The notes beneath the pieces were generated by a model. It did not search any database. It was not told where the DNA came from and worked only from the letters and a program-made list of their open reading frames with translations. From Cichorium intybus (taxonomy: Eukaryota > Streptophyta > Magnoliopsida > Asterales > Asteraceae), in contig CM042016.1 of the NCBI GenBank assembly GCA_023525715.1, forward strand, positions 61,231,882 through 61,295,881: 64,000 nt of DNA. Direction: 5' to 3'. Made by a program: the position numbers and the translations under genes. Shown here one piece after another: positions 22,077-34,074 of this stretch; position 1 is the first letter of the stretch; the number at the start of each line of letters is the position of its first letter.

Positions 22077-25000
22077 TGTCACACCCCGCTAAAGCGGAAA
22101 CACGAGGAATGACAGCAAAACGGTTTCATAGCAAAGCAACACAGAATCATCATAAAACAAAAGTATTAGAGTTTTACAATCCACAAATTCAACATTGTTT
22201 AAACATGCTTTTCATAAAATCAAGTTTTTCAAAAGATCAAGTTTCAAATAACAACATTCCCAATGCAGCATGCTCAATATGACCAACCGAGAGTGAGCCT
22301 ACTAATTGTTTCCTGAAAAAGCATGAAAAACGAGGGTCAACTATAAAATAGTTGGTGAGTTCACAGGTTTGTAATAGATCAACGTTTCAATTTTATCGGA
22401 TGTGAATTTCTGAGCATTGATAAAAGTTTCCATAATAGAAGTTCGTTCCTAAATAAAACCATTTGTGTATGTATGTAATTGAACAATGAGTCCACAACCC
22501 AATCCTATGACTAGAATAAGCCCTACCACTTATGCTTATCGTGACATAAGTAAATGGTAAAATGCACTCTGCGTTCCCACTAAGTGAGGAGTTGTCAAAT
22601 CCTAATAGCGCGCTATCCATAATGACCATCGGCTCAAAGAGTTAATGAGTTGTGTATACTAGGGACTTTGTACGATAAGTTCTCAAAGTTCATGCGAACA
22701 TATTACATACCTCAACACAAAAAAATCATATCGAACAAACAATTTAGATCATCGAACATAAAATAGTACGATCATGCTTTTCCACCCCAAAATAATAAAA
22801 CAGTAAAGAGGGTTGTGAATACTCACGGTGATAAGGAATGGCCCAATAGATGCTCACGAACAGTCCACGTATTTCTTATCGGAATCCTATGATAAGGGAA
22901 ATACGCTAGTGAGATTCTAGATTAGTAATCTGTCATTAATATGCTTAATTCTTCTTAGAAAATGCCATAATTTGTTCCAAAGGTTGAATTCATATAAAAA
23001 TTAATCTTATTCAGAATATTAATTTTTATATATATTATTTTATTTATGAACAATTCAATTGACAAAATTTACAATTCGAGTCCTTTTATTCGCGTATTGT
23101 CATTTAAACGTGTCCGGTGATATGAAATATTTACAAAGAACATTATATATGAATATTAATAGTCACAAACTATATAATTTCATTTCTTATTATAATATAA
23201 GACTTATTAAAATTTTTCATAATTTTTACACATTTACATTTATTTATTTTCCATTAAATTCCTTGAAAAATACTTCAAAATTCATAGATAATAGAAAATA
23301 ATTTATAAATTTGTCCATTATTTTTAAACCTCTGTTATATAACTTATATCAATTGCAAGAGTCATTAAAATATGTTTTGGAATTAAAATAGTCCAATTAT
23401 TGTGATTTTGCAATTTCCGGTTTTATACGTTTAATGTCTTAATTCAATTAAAAATCAAGAAAAATTATTAAACAATTTAGTTAAGGCTTAAAATTTTAAA
23501 TTCTAGAGGAATACATTTTATTAAGTGTCTAGACCCATTTTTAGAATTTTTAGAACATTTTCCCCCAGTTTTCTCTATTTTTAGTCATTATTTGGAAAAA
23601 AACATATAAATTCGGGTAAATAATATTAATTGGTTCTGAAAAATTCAAGGAAAAATTAAACAGACTTCCTACGATATATAAAAGTCTCGAAAAATTGGTT
23701 TGGTCACTTTTACAGAGAATCTTCTATTTTATGGATTTATTTGTGTAAAACAACAATAAATCAGAAAGCGTATCTAAAATACTCAAAAAGCTCTGAAACA
23801 TTATGGGAACTTTACACGCACTTTATAGAAGCTGCTGTAATGTTCTCAGATTTTATTCCTTCTGAAAAGTAATTTATTTGAATTATGGTCATGATTTTTT
23901 TTCACATTTTTATAAAATCAATATATTCGAGTTAGACCTTGAAACTCTCCAGTTAATTATTTCATGTTCATAGGTTCTCACCATAAATCGGACCAGAATA
24001 AAAAGATTGTCTAAGTTATTTTTATAGATTTATGTCATTTTTTGCATTTTTGAAGGTTTTTAGCATCAAACTTTGATTTTTATGACTTAATCCATTAAGA
24101 GGAGCACATGCATGAAGGTTTAAGCACCATGCATGTGTCTTAAAAGTTCCAAAACGGATTCATACACGAATTATACCATGCATGGCACGATTATTGAAAA
24201 GAACACTTGAAAACTTGCACATATCTTGGTTTTTTACATAGATTGGTCATGGAAATTCACATGCATGAACATCCTTGATGTTTATGTGAGTTTCTACCAT
24301 CATCATCATCAAAAATTCGTGGGTTTAACATACCCCATGATATATTCCAAAAGAAATGAGTAGAAGTGAATATATGTGCTTGAAATAGTAAGATATTTGT
24401 TAGAAATGAAGTAAGAACTAGTGTAATAAGTTATACCTTCGAAGAGTACTTCTAAAATCTGATTTTTGGAGCTCAAATATGTTGTTCTTGCTGCTGAATT
24501 TTCGTGAGAAAGAGAGAGGAGAAGAGAGAGTTTTGAGAGAAAATAATGAGGTGTATGGGAAAAGTGAAAAGGTGAAGGTGGAGTGTGGTTTTTAATTCAA
24601 ATTATGGAGAGAAGAAATGACAACATGCATGGGAAGGGAGGGGAGAGTGTGGCCGGATCATAAGGCTCTCTCTCTCTCTCTCTCTCTCTTATCTTTTTTT
24701 TTTTTATTTTTTTTATTTGTTATATTTTATAAAAACCCATCATTTTTATAAAAGTTTTGGTTAAAATGTGCATTATTTAGACTTATTTGGCTTATAACTA
24801 TTAAATAAATTCTAGGAATCAAATTTTTTTTGCATTCCTACTTATATTTAATAATTTAATTAATTACTTTTGATAATATAAGTCTTATAACGTAAATTTG
24901 TAGATTTTAAAACGTCAAATTTATAAAATTTGAGTTTTTAAGACTTTTTAAGGTTTTTATGACCAATTTAAAATCTTGTAACTATTATAAAGTGAATTTT

Positions 25001-25261
25001 AATATTTTCATCTTATTTTAAATTGTTCATAATTGTTTTTGACTGTAAAAGATATTTTCAGTTATTTTTAACAGTTTACTGGCATTTTCCGCAGAATTCG
25101 AACAATTCTTTTGAATTGCACTAGTCAAGCATACTAGTTCTAGATTCTAATTGGAGTTGAGCATCTACGTGTTTGTGGCCTAATTCTATAATAAAGTCAA
25201 AATAAAAGTCTACGTCAACCAAGTTAAGTCAAAGTTTCACCTAAATTTGACAGTTGTCACA
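22077..25261 (-). repeat. T1 3' LTR (3185 bp)
   Basis: In plus coordinates it runs from TGTCACACCCCGC to CAGTTGTCACA. It matches 57760-60895 almost throughout. Visible differences are a segment of about 38 bp (22908-22945) bounded by GCT direct repeats and absent from the other LTR, and a CT microsatellite (24665-24689) longer than its partner at about 60310-60324. Short ORFs that occur in both LTRs are duplicates of noncoding sequence. Confidence 0.9.
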
Positions 25262-25276
25262 GTATCCCCCAGTCAA
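25262..25276 (-). other. T1 polypurine tract
   Basis: The minus strand reads TGACTGGGGGATAC directly before the LTR. Confidence 0.7.
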
Positions 25277-25312
25277 GAAGAATTTCATCCTGAAATTCAG
25301 TCATTGTCATCA

Positions 25313-26065
25313 TCATGGTATTGTAGGAAACAGATGTGGATATTTCCCTTTCATATAATCCTCACGCTCCCATGTGTACTCTGGTCCGCGCTTCGAGTTC
25401 CAACGAACTTTCACAATTGGAATCTTACTTCGCTTGAGTTGTTTAACTTCTCGATCAAGAATCTCCACTGGTTCCTCAACGAAGTTTAGTTTGTCGTTGA
25501 TCTGAATATCTTCCAGCGGCACAATCAATGATTCGTCGGCTAAACATTTCTTGAGGTTCGAGACGTGGAACGTATCGTGAATAGCACTCAACTCTTGAGG
25601 TAGCTGAAGTTTATAAGCCACCGGACCAATTCTTTCCATGATCTCAAATGGTCTGACGTATCTAGGACTTAATTTTCCTTTCTTCGCAAAACGTACGAGT
25701 CCTTTCTAAAGGTTTCATACGATTGTCTGCGTAGCTTTTCTGACGATCTCTTGCAATTTTGAGCTTGTCTCTAATAATGGCGATCTTATCAGTGGTTTCT
25801 TGTATAAGGTCGATCCTAGTCAGCTGCCTGTCTCCAATTTCAACCCAGCACAATGGGGAACAACACTTACGGCCATACAATGCCTCATACAGAGCGCATT
25901 GGATACTTGTGTGATAACTATTATTGTAGGAGAACTCAATTAAAGGCAAATGAGTATCCCAATTTCCTTTAAAATCAATAGCACAAGCCCAGAGCATGTC
26001 TTCCAATGTCTGAATTGTTCTTTCCGTCTGCCCGTCAGTCAGGATGGTATGCAGTACTCAGGTTT
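25313..26065 (-). pseudogene. T1 pol 3' part: integrase end and chromodomain
   Basis: From the C1 junction the minus strand encodes the catalytic-glutamate region of integrase (TDGQTERTIQTLEDMLWACA, about 26040-25980). Two bases are missing in the preceding YHPQT codons. It continues through FKGNWDTHLPLIEFSYNNS, and a frameshift lies near 25680. The last frame (25639-25313) has RIGPVAYKLQLP, FHVSNLKKCL and a chromodomain (VEILDREVKQLKRS...VKVRW...TWEREDYMKGKYP). In chromoviruses this domain is thought to guide integration to marked chromatin. The ORF stop is about 50 bp before the polypurine tract. Confidence 0.85.
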
Positions 26066-26389
26066 TGTTGTTGAGTCATAAATAAAGATTGAGTCAAAGA
26101 TGCTGATCGGATTTATCGCCAAATTTAATGCCATTAGTTTAGCTATCGGTTATGGAATGGGTCTGTCCTTCCATACTTAGTTTTTGTATAAATAGCATGC
26201 ACGTACCCTAATTAGGGTTAACTTTTGTAATCTTTTCTACGGCACTCATACAGAATAGTTCACATCGAATTGTTCTGGAGTTGCATATTAATCATTCGAC
26301 ATCAGTTCTTCATATTGTCTGTTCTTGATCTTGTTTATTTATATTATTCCGCAATATTTGAATCTCGATCCGACTCTTGTGTTACAACA
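26066..26389 (+). repeat. C1 5' LTR (324 bp)
   Basis: It starts TGTTG and ends CAACA, which are inverted ends. TATA box TATAAATA is at 26187-26194. By hand I count about nine substitutions and two small indels against the 3' LTR. Confidence 0.85.
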
Positions 26390-26391
26390 AT

Positions 26392-26406
26392 TGGTATCAG
26401 AGCAGG
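26392..26406 (+). other. C1 primer-binding site, initiator tRNA-Met
   Basis: TGGTATCAGAGCAGG, two bases after the LTR. The first 12 bases are the classic complement of plant initiator tRNA-Met. Confidence 0.85.
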
Positions 26407-26543
26407 AGTTTGTGCTATTCACAGATCTGTTTTGATTATCCTTATCGTTTTGATCAATTTTGGATATCAGACTTTGATCTTTACGTTCGATTCTTCTTTT
26501 GATTTGATCTTACACTTCTGATTCAAACAGTAAACAAGTTTCA

Positions 26544-27580
26544 ATGGCTTTTGACGACTCACATACTCAGTCTTTCAATCTTTCAAGTAGCATTGGATCC
26601 ACTACCAGGAATCCAATTTTATTTACTCAAGAATATGAAGTCTGGGCGTTGCATTTTGAAGATTATGTTCTTGGCATTGAAGAACATGGAGCAACGATTT
26701 GGCAAGCTATTACTGAAGAAACTCATGTCCACACAACCACAAGGAGGGTTATCAAAACCCTAAAAGAATACAACAACCTGCTTGTTACTCACACAGACAT
26801 TCCTCAAGACGAAAAAGATAAACTAATGTGCAACATTAAAGCATTCAGGATTATCTGATTTGCTCTCCAAGCAGACACTCTTTGCCTGGTTAGTTCATGC
26901 GAGACGGCTAAAGAGATCTGGGATAGACTTAAAGAATTGTATTCCGGAGATGCTGATCTTGAGCACTCAATTCAGACCACTCTTCTTTCCGATTTCGGAT
27001 CTTTTGCACAAGGTCTGGAAGAAACTCTAACCCAGACATTCAATCGATACAATCATCTTCTCAGTCGATTATTAAAATACAAGCTGGCTTGGAATGTTAT
27101 TGAGCAAAAGGTTACTTTTCTTGATGGTCTTCGTTCCGAATGGAAGGCTATAGTATCAACCATAAAAGAGCATGAAAAGTTTAAAACTTACACTTTGGCT
27201 AAAGTTGTGGGAATCCTCAAGTCCCATGAAAATGAAGTCATTTCGAAAGCCAAAGCGACTAACGGTCTTGGTTCACTCGCACTGGTTGCTGCTGGAAAGA
27301 AATCGGCTGAAATTGATTCCGACTCAGATTTTTCAGACGATGATCTGACTAGAGAAGACAAAGCATTAATGGTATCAAATCCCAAGAAGTTCTTTAATAA
27401 AAACTTCTCCAAATTCAAAAACTGAAGTCGACAAGGAATTTTCAATTCTGAAAAGGCATCGGAAGAAAGCAAGAAAAAGAAAGGTGATGAGAAGAATAAA
27501 CTCGTTGGCGATTCAGGCTATGATTGCCATTACTTTAAGGTAAGAACCATTTTGTGAAAGACTGTTTGCTCCGAAAGGAA
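26544..27580 (+). pseudogene. C1 gag, N-terminal half
   Basis: ATG 26544 (MAFDDSHTQSFNLSSS) opens a UBN2-type copia gag: YEVWALHFEDYVL, then after a TGA (26856-26858) in the same frame EIWDRLKELYSGD, LLSRLLKYK and FLDGLRSEWKAI. A second TGA (27423-27425) precedes the zinc knuckle region (about 27520-27570: DCHYFK, frameshift, KNHFVKDC). The second knuckle cysteine is Phe. Gag forms the particle; this copy is broken by two stops and one frameshift. Confidence 0.8.
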
Positions 27581-29626
27581 GCTGAGAAGAAGGAGCAGGT
27601 AAAGGATGAAGCTTATTACGCAAAGAAGATTGCGGAACTGAAAAAGAATGATGCTTCATCTACCAAAGCAACCTTCGTGGTAAAGGAGGATAGCGAGTTT
27701 GGTGCCATTGAGGTCTGGTCAACGGACTCGGAAGATGAGGAGGTAAGAAATCCGACGCATGGCCGATGTTTGATAGTGAAGGCTGATTATTCCGACAGCA
27801 GATGGTACTCTACCGATGGGTGCCAAACCTCAGCAAGTTGTTTTGCTGCGAAACCTGTTTCTGAACAAGTAGAGGAATGTGAGGCTGTGGTTAATAAGGT
27901 ACGCTCTATCCTTAAATCATTAAATATTTTCTCTTCTAGTTATGATACTGAATTAGATGATCTTAGATTCACTGTCTCTAGTTTGAGTGATAGCTTAAAA
28001 AGAACACGTCTAAGCAATTCTAACCTAAATGATCAATTGAGCAGGGTATCGAATAAGAATGAGGAGAGACGAATGAGAATCGAGGCATTGGATAGTGAGT
28101 TAGTTAGAGCACGAGACGATATCATTTATGTCAAAAGGGATAATCTAGTTCTTGTCAAACAGAGAAATATTTTTTGTTTAATCGCAAAGCGTCTTTACAA
28201 TAATATTACTCAATTGCATCTTGACTGTGATATAGGCAGGGGTTTACACAAAATGATTTTGCCCTTTCTTGAGTTGAAAGAGGATGAAATCGATGCAGAA
28301 TGTCACAAATGTGAAACCATTGTTTCATCCGATGAGGTTTCAGAAGCTTATCGAATCAGACTTGATAAAATTGAACGATATATTCAGTCCAAAGAACATA
28401 AAAATATGGTTAAAGAATATTTTTCAGAAAATGACCATGAGGAAATTAAAACAGCAACCTTAAAGAATTTTCACTCACTATGCTCTAAATTAAATTCTGA
28501 TAATACTCCCATTAATGAGAATATTTCTGATTTTGATGAAAGTGATATGAGTGAGATATCTGTTGAGGATGAAATTGACTGTTCGGAATTCGTATCCAAT
28601 TCTACTGAAACTAAGAAAAATCTTATTTCTGAAAATTCAGTTGCTTTTGCGAGAATTGTTGAAAATGAAGGATCACACACTTTAAACGAACAAGCCACTG
28701 TTTTTCCAAAGATTCAGACAGTACCAAATCAAGTTTTCGTTAAACTAGGCCTAAATACAAAAGATGTAACTGAACTTAAAGTCCTGGTCGATAACGATAA
28801 TTCCGATGTCTGTGATTCTTTCTTTTGGTCGGAACCGATTGACAACTCGGATGAGACCAAAGGTCTTTCTGAAATGACCTCGTGGAAGTCTCGTGGTAAC
28901 TACATTTTTGGATCGTTGAACTGTAAAAATTCTGTCTCTCAAAAAGATTCATGGGGTACAAATAATTTGAAATTCAATTCCTCAAACTCTAAGACAAGTA
29001 CTTTCAAATCTGACTCTAACCACTGCTCAACATCTCGTATTCATAAGTCTCCTGAAGAGCTGATAGCCAAAAGGAAACAAATGAATGCCAGGTACAAAAA
29101 GAATTTGAAAGAAAGAAAACAGTTTTGGAGAAACAAAAACGACTTAAACACAACCCGGAAAGTCAATCCAATTCCAATTCAGAAACTTGAGCCTACCTCA
29201 AAACCAACAACCAAAGCATCAGTTCCAACAAAGAATCTCACTCGTGTTCTCGGTTCAAGTGATTCAAAGGGGAAGGCAAAGCTCTATCCTGAAACCACTA
29301 AGGATCTTAAAATCAACAAGATTCACCCAACAGTTATTCTTAAACCAAAATTCTCATTTCAGTCAGTTAAACTTTCAAATCCTACTCATCACTCTCGCAG
29401 TCAGAAAACCCATTATTATCAACTTTCCAACACATTTACTCCAACGAAATCTCGTTTTGCTAAAGAACAATGGCAATCTACAAAAATGAAAGTGTTCCAA
29501 ATTGAAAATAAGAAAAATCAACCATCTGTGAGAAAATCCTTTTGGGTTGAAAGATCATGCATTTTTCCTATCTCTCGTAAATTCTCACATGGGCCCACAT
29601 TGGTTTGGGTTCCTAAATCACTCTAA
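27554..29626 (+). pseudogene. C1 gag C-terminal extension, open for about 690 codons
   Basis: One long frame starts in the zinc-knuckle tail (KDCLLRKEAEKKEQVKDEAYYAKK) and runs to TAA at 29624-29626. It is acidic and Ser-rich, with a probable coiled coil (about residues 110-220, LDDLRFTVSSLSDSLKRTR) and a basic Lys/Ser/Thr-rich end. C2 has the equivalent in 47144-49516. The frame is the same as pol, so only the stop at 29624 separates them. The sequence after the stop (CTTGTGCAGGTT) resembles a splice site and is conserved in C2. Confidence 0.7.
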
Positions 29627-29629
29627 CTT

Positions 29630-32600
29630 GTGCAGGTTCTACGTGACGAACAGTATGATCCGGAATGGTACATTGATAGCGGCTGTTCACGTCACATGAC
29701 AGGGAGGAAGGAGGAATTACGAGAATATCGCTCGCTAACGAATGGAGGAAAAGTTAGCTATGGGAACAATGCAACCGGAAACATCAAAGGCTATGGCATG
29801 ATCACAAATGGTGAAATTTCGATACGGAACGTGGCATATGTTGAAGGACTTCAGCACAACTTAATTAGTGTTTCGCAACTAGTTTTCGGTACAGGTCTTA
29901 AAGTTTCATTTGATGAAGACAGCTCTGAACTAGTTGAAAAGGAATCCAAGAAGATCATTTTGAAGTCAAAAAGAAAAGGAGAGATGTTTCCTTTGGACAT
30001 GCGACCCATCCAAGGAAAACCTGCCATCTGCTTACTCACAAAAGCTACGAACGATGATAGTTGGTTATGGCATAGACGTTTATCTCACATGACCATTCGT
30101 GATATTAATAAACTGCTACTTGGTGATCTTGTGCGAGGATTACCACTACTCAAGTACGACAAAGACCGACTGTGTGATGCATGTGAGCTAGGAAAACAAA
30201 GCCGGAAGAGTCATTCTACAATCATCAACACTAAGATAATCGAACCATTGGAACTTCTGCACATTGATCTTTGTGGTCCGTGTGCCATCGAAAGCGTTGC
30301 TCACAATAAATACATTCTGGTTGTGGTAGATGACTTCTCTCGCTTCACATGGGTGTTCTTTCTCAAGCAAAAATCTGAAGCAGCGATCAACATGATTAAC
30401 TTCATCAAGCAGATAGAAATTCTTCTTCGAAAGCAAGTTCAGATGATAATAAGTGATAATGGCACATAATTCAAAAATAAAGTTCTAGATGATTTTCTTG
30501 TCAATAAAGGAATCTCGCATAACTTCTCTGCACCCTACACTCCTCAACAAAATGGAGTTGTAGAAAGACGAAATCGTTCTCTTTGTGAGGCTGCTCGCAC
30601 AATGCTCTCTCTCGCATAACTTCCTCTATACTTCTGGGCCGACGCCATCGCAACTGCTTGTTACACTCAGAACCGATCAAACATCACCAAACGATTTAAT
30701 CTCACTCCCTATGAAATCATCAACAAAAGAAAACCGGACGTGAAATTCTTTCATGTTTTCAGATCTAAGTGTTTCATTTTTAACTCCAAAGAGAAACGAG
30801 TTAAATGGGATGAAAAAGCTGATGAAGGTATTTTTATGGGATACTCTCTTACCTCAAAGGCCTATCGTGTTCTGAACAAAAGATCTCGAAAGATTGAAGA
30901 AACATACTACATCACCTTTGATGATAGATACAATTCACGAGCAAAGCACTTTACCACAAAAATTGAAGAAATCTTTCCCGAATCAAATACATCAACAATT
31001 CCTCTTATGGATCTATATGAGGAATTCATGAATTTGTTCGATGAACAAGAAAATGCAAAATCAGCAGAAGCAAACGCAAGAGATAACCAAGGAGATGAGT
31101 TGTTAAAGCTTATAGAGAGTACTGTCAGTGAAAACAAAACTTCACACGACAACTCCACTGATGTTCCGATTCTGAACAATGGTCCAACTCCCATTTCTGA
31201 TGCAACCATCCAGGGGGAGAACCCAGATCCTATCCAGGGGGAGAGTTCAGAACCCATTCATAATGAGGGAATGGCTCCTGAATCAGAGTCCACCACTCCA
31301 TTGGTTGAACAGGGTCACTCTGATACAAGAAACGATGTAAACTTCCAGGGGGAGAATGCAGTTGAAAACAATGACCTTGACGCACAGTCAGATGTACAAT
31401 CGGAAGCAGAAGAAATTATTTCTGAAATCAATCCTGAATATGATCCAAATTATCCTCCAATGATAAAATGGACGAGAGATCATCCAAAATCTCAAATCAT
31501 CGGAGCGACATCTGCTGGCGTTCTCACTCGAGCTCAAGCTAAAGAAAAGCAAGCCGCATTATTTTCAAAAGTGGAATTTTGCATGTTTCACTCGTTCATA
31601 TCCAAGATTGAACCTAAAACAGTTAAAGTAGCACTCGATCATGCTGACTGGGTCCAAGCAATGCAAGATGAACTAAATGAATTTGAACGCAACAGGGTGT
31701 GGAGATTAGTTCCGACTCCGGAAAAGGCTTCAGTTCTCGGAATGAAATGGGTATTCCGAAACAAATTAGACAAAGAAGGGAATGTCATTCGGAACAAACC
31801 AAGACTGGTAGTTAAAGGTTACTGTCAAGAAGAAGGAATTGATTATGAAGAAACATTTGCACCAGTGGCCAGACTGGAGTCCGTTCGGATTTTTCTTGCT
31901 TATGCATCACACAAGGGTTTTGATGTCTATCAGATGGATGTCAAGTGTGCATTTCTGAATGGAGAATTAGAAGAAATAGTCTACGTTGAACAGCCTCCAG
32001 GCTTTGTGAGCAGTAAACATCCTGATCATTGCTATGTGTTAGATAAGGCTGTTTACGGCTTAAAACAAGCTCCAAGAGCTTGGTATGAAACTTTAACTCG
32101 GTTTCTCAAGCAATCCAAGTTCAAGCAAGGTTTTGTCGACCCGACTTTCTATCGCAAAAATGAAGGAAGTCACCTGATGATTGTTCAAATCTATGTCGAT
32201 GACATCATTTTCGGATCTACTCATCCTAGCCTAACGACTGAATTCCGAAAACTAATGGAGACAAAATTTGAAATGAGCTCGATGGGTAAAATCAATTTCT
32301 TTCTAGGCCTTAACATCAGACAAAGCTCAGAAGGCATCTTCATCAATCAGGAAGCTTATACCAAGTCTCTCTTAGAGAAATTCGGAATGAAGGGAGATTC
32401 TAAAGTCAAAGTTCTGATGGCTTTCGGAACCAAACTCACTCCATCTCTAGAAAAACCTGCAGCAGATATCACTCTTTATCGTCAAATGATAGGTTCACTT
32501 CTCTACCTTACTTTAAGCAGACCTGACATTATGTTTGCTGTTTGTTACTGTGCTAGATTTCAGGCGAATCCTAGAGAACCACATCAGAATGCTGTGAAGA

Positions 32601-33154
32601 ACATATTCTGATATCTCAAAAGAACAACCTCTCTTGGACTATGGTATCCGGCAGGATCTGGCTTCTTCGTTCAAGCATTTTCTGATGCTGATCTTGGTGG
32701 TTGTGGATTGGATCGCAAAAGCACTTCAGGAGGATGTCAACTTCTCGATGGAAAACTAGTAAGCTGGCAATCAAGGAAACAGACCTATGTGTCACTCTCA
32801 ACAGCTGAAGCTGAGTACATTGCTGCTGCTTCATGCACCTCTCAGATAATTTGGATTCAAAACCAACTGAGAGACTATGGAGTGAGTATGAAACGTATTC
32901 CTCTTTAATGTGATTCCGAAAGTGCGATTCGGATTTGTCACAATCCATTGCAACATTCAAAGAATAAACATATTGCACTCAGATATCACTTTATCAAAGA
33001 TCATGTTGAAGACGGCAACATCGAGATTCATTTTGTTCGCTCAAATGATCAACTGGCAGACATCTTCACCAAGGCACTTCCAGAGCTTGCATTCAACAGA
33101 ATTCTTCATGGTCTCGGAATGATGGAAGCTGAAGCTGTTCCGAAATCCAACTAA
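29630..33154 (+). pseudogene. C1 pol: protease, integrase, RT, RNase H
   Basis: All of pol is in one frame, broken only by stops at 30467, about 30617, 32609 and 32906. Protease: WYIDSGCSRHMTG (29669 on). Integrase: WLWHRRLSHMT zinc region, catalytic HIDLCGPC and SDNGT, and VVERRNRSLCEAAR. The linker (about 31000-31450) repeats QGE codons inside GGGGGAG boxes. RT: WVFRNKLDKEGNVIRNKPRL, MDVKCAFLNG and catalytic YVDDII (about 32194). RNase H: DRKSTSGGCQ, STAEAEYIAAA and ADIFTKALP. The TGA at 32609 is at the same codon as the stop in C2 (IF-stop-YL). Confidence 0.9.
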
Positions 33155-33531
33155 TTTTCCGATTGATTCCGACATTCGGAACGCCTCAGAATCGAAATTT
33201 AGACAAGAATAAATTGGAATGCATGTATCCTTTCTGAAACTTTGTTTTATTTTTCTTTATTTGAATTTTTGCTATTTAATTTTTTTTTTACAATACATAA
33301 AAATTTCTTTCCTTCAAAATATCAAAAATACCAAATTTATTTTTTTTGTGCTTTACTTTCTTTAGATATATCAAAATATCAAAAATATTTTGTAGTTCGT
33401 TAAAACTCTGTTTTTTTTATGTTGTGTGTTTTATTTTATTTTTTTTGTTTTGTTCTTCTTGCTGTCCAATATCCTTGAGAATGCAGATGCAGAATTCAAA
33501 GAGAAATCAATAAACAAAAAGAAAGACACTA
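33155..33531 (+). other. AT-rich spacer behind C1 pol
   Basis: T-rich and A-rich runs, with no ORF or clear motif apart from the minus-strand AATAAA just beyond it. Confidence 0.5.
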
Positions 33532-33537
33532 TTTATT
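33532..33537 (-). terminator. AATAAA of the antisense Agenet unit
   Basis: The minus strand reads AATAAA about 50 nt downstream of the Agenet stop codon, the usual distance for a plant polyadenylation signal. Confidence 0.45.
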
Positions 33538-33587
33538 CAAGCTGAAGGGACGTAGTTCATTACATCAAAAAAAACAACTACTTCAAA

Positions 33588-34004
33588 TTACAGCTTATAA
33601 TAGTGCCACATCGGAGGATCACCAAGGTGGAAGGATTGATGGATTCGCACCTCACACTCATCCACGAAGAGACGAGTCTCATCCGCCAGTCCCACCAAGA
33701 ACTGGTCGTGAGGAGTTGTCCGGATGATCACCGCTGGCCACCATCCCCGCTTGTGCCAGACCTCCACGAGGTCGAACTGTTTATACTCCACCAAGATCTT
33801 TGGTGGGACAGGCTGCAAGTAGGGATAACCGGTCTGGATTGTAAGGGGACCACCACCATCGCTATCCTTGAGCGTCGTCATCTTGATCTTATACAAATGG
33901 TTCCAAACCGCCATGACGACTCCACCATATGTGCCACCTGCGTATTCACCTTCACGCATTTTCACTTCAACCTTGTCACCACTGTTGTAAGGACGCTAAG
34001 CCAT
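33588..34004 (-). pseudogene. antisense double-Agenet (Tudor-family) gene inside C1
   Basis: The minus-strand frame runs from ATG 34004 to TAA 33588-33590, 138 codons, with a single TAG at codon 3. Two Agenet domains are visible. The first has NSGDKVEVKMREGEYAGG and ends LQPVPP. The second has FDLVEVWHKRGWWPAVI and ends VRIHQSF. GDKVEV, the Trp-Trp pair and the LRP-PP/RLHQ-like ends are hallmarks of plant Agenet proteins, which bind chromatin or RNA. It lies antisense between pol and the extra ORF, with a TATA box 62 bp upstream and AATAAA downstream. C2 has no counterpart. The TAG may be one C-to-T change. An in-frame ATG at 33959 would skip it but lose part of domain 1. Gene capture is inference. 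Confidence 0.7.
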
Positions 34005-34066
34005 CTGATGAACAGTATGAAGGTAATCTCTCGTAAATGTGTGCTGTTTCTGCTAACAATATTTTC

Positions 34067-34074
34067 CTTTTATA
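34067..34074 (-). promoter_or_regulatory. TATA box of the antisense Agenet unit
   Basis: The minus strand reads CTATAAAAGG (34066-34075), about 62 bp before ATG 34004, allowing a leader of some 30-35 nt. Confidence 0.5.

Noticed and set aside
23059..23301. 80-codon ORF that also occurs at 58704-58946
   Set aside because: It lies in the two LTRs of T1. Conservation reflects LTR duplication; the sequence is AT-rich with no motif.
24510..24720. Purine stretch and CT microsatellite in the T1 LTR as a regulatory element
   Set aside because: Simple-sequence variation between the two LTRs explains it; no positional evidence of function.
25247..25489. 80-codon plus-strand ORF at the T1 3' LTR edge
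   Set aside because: Antisense to the chromodomain region and crosses the LTR border.
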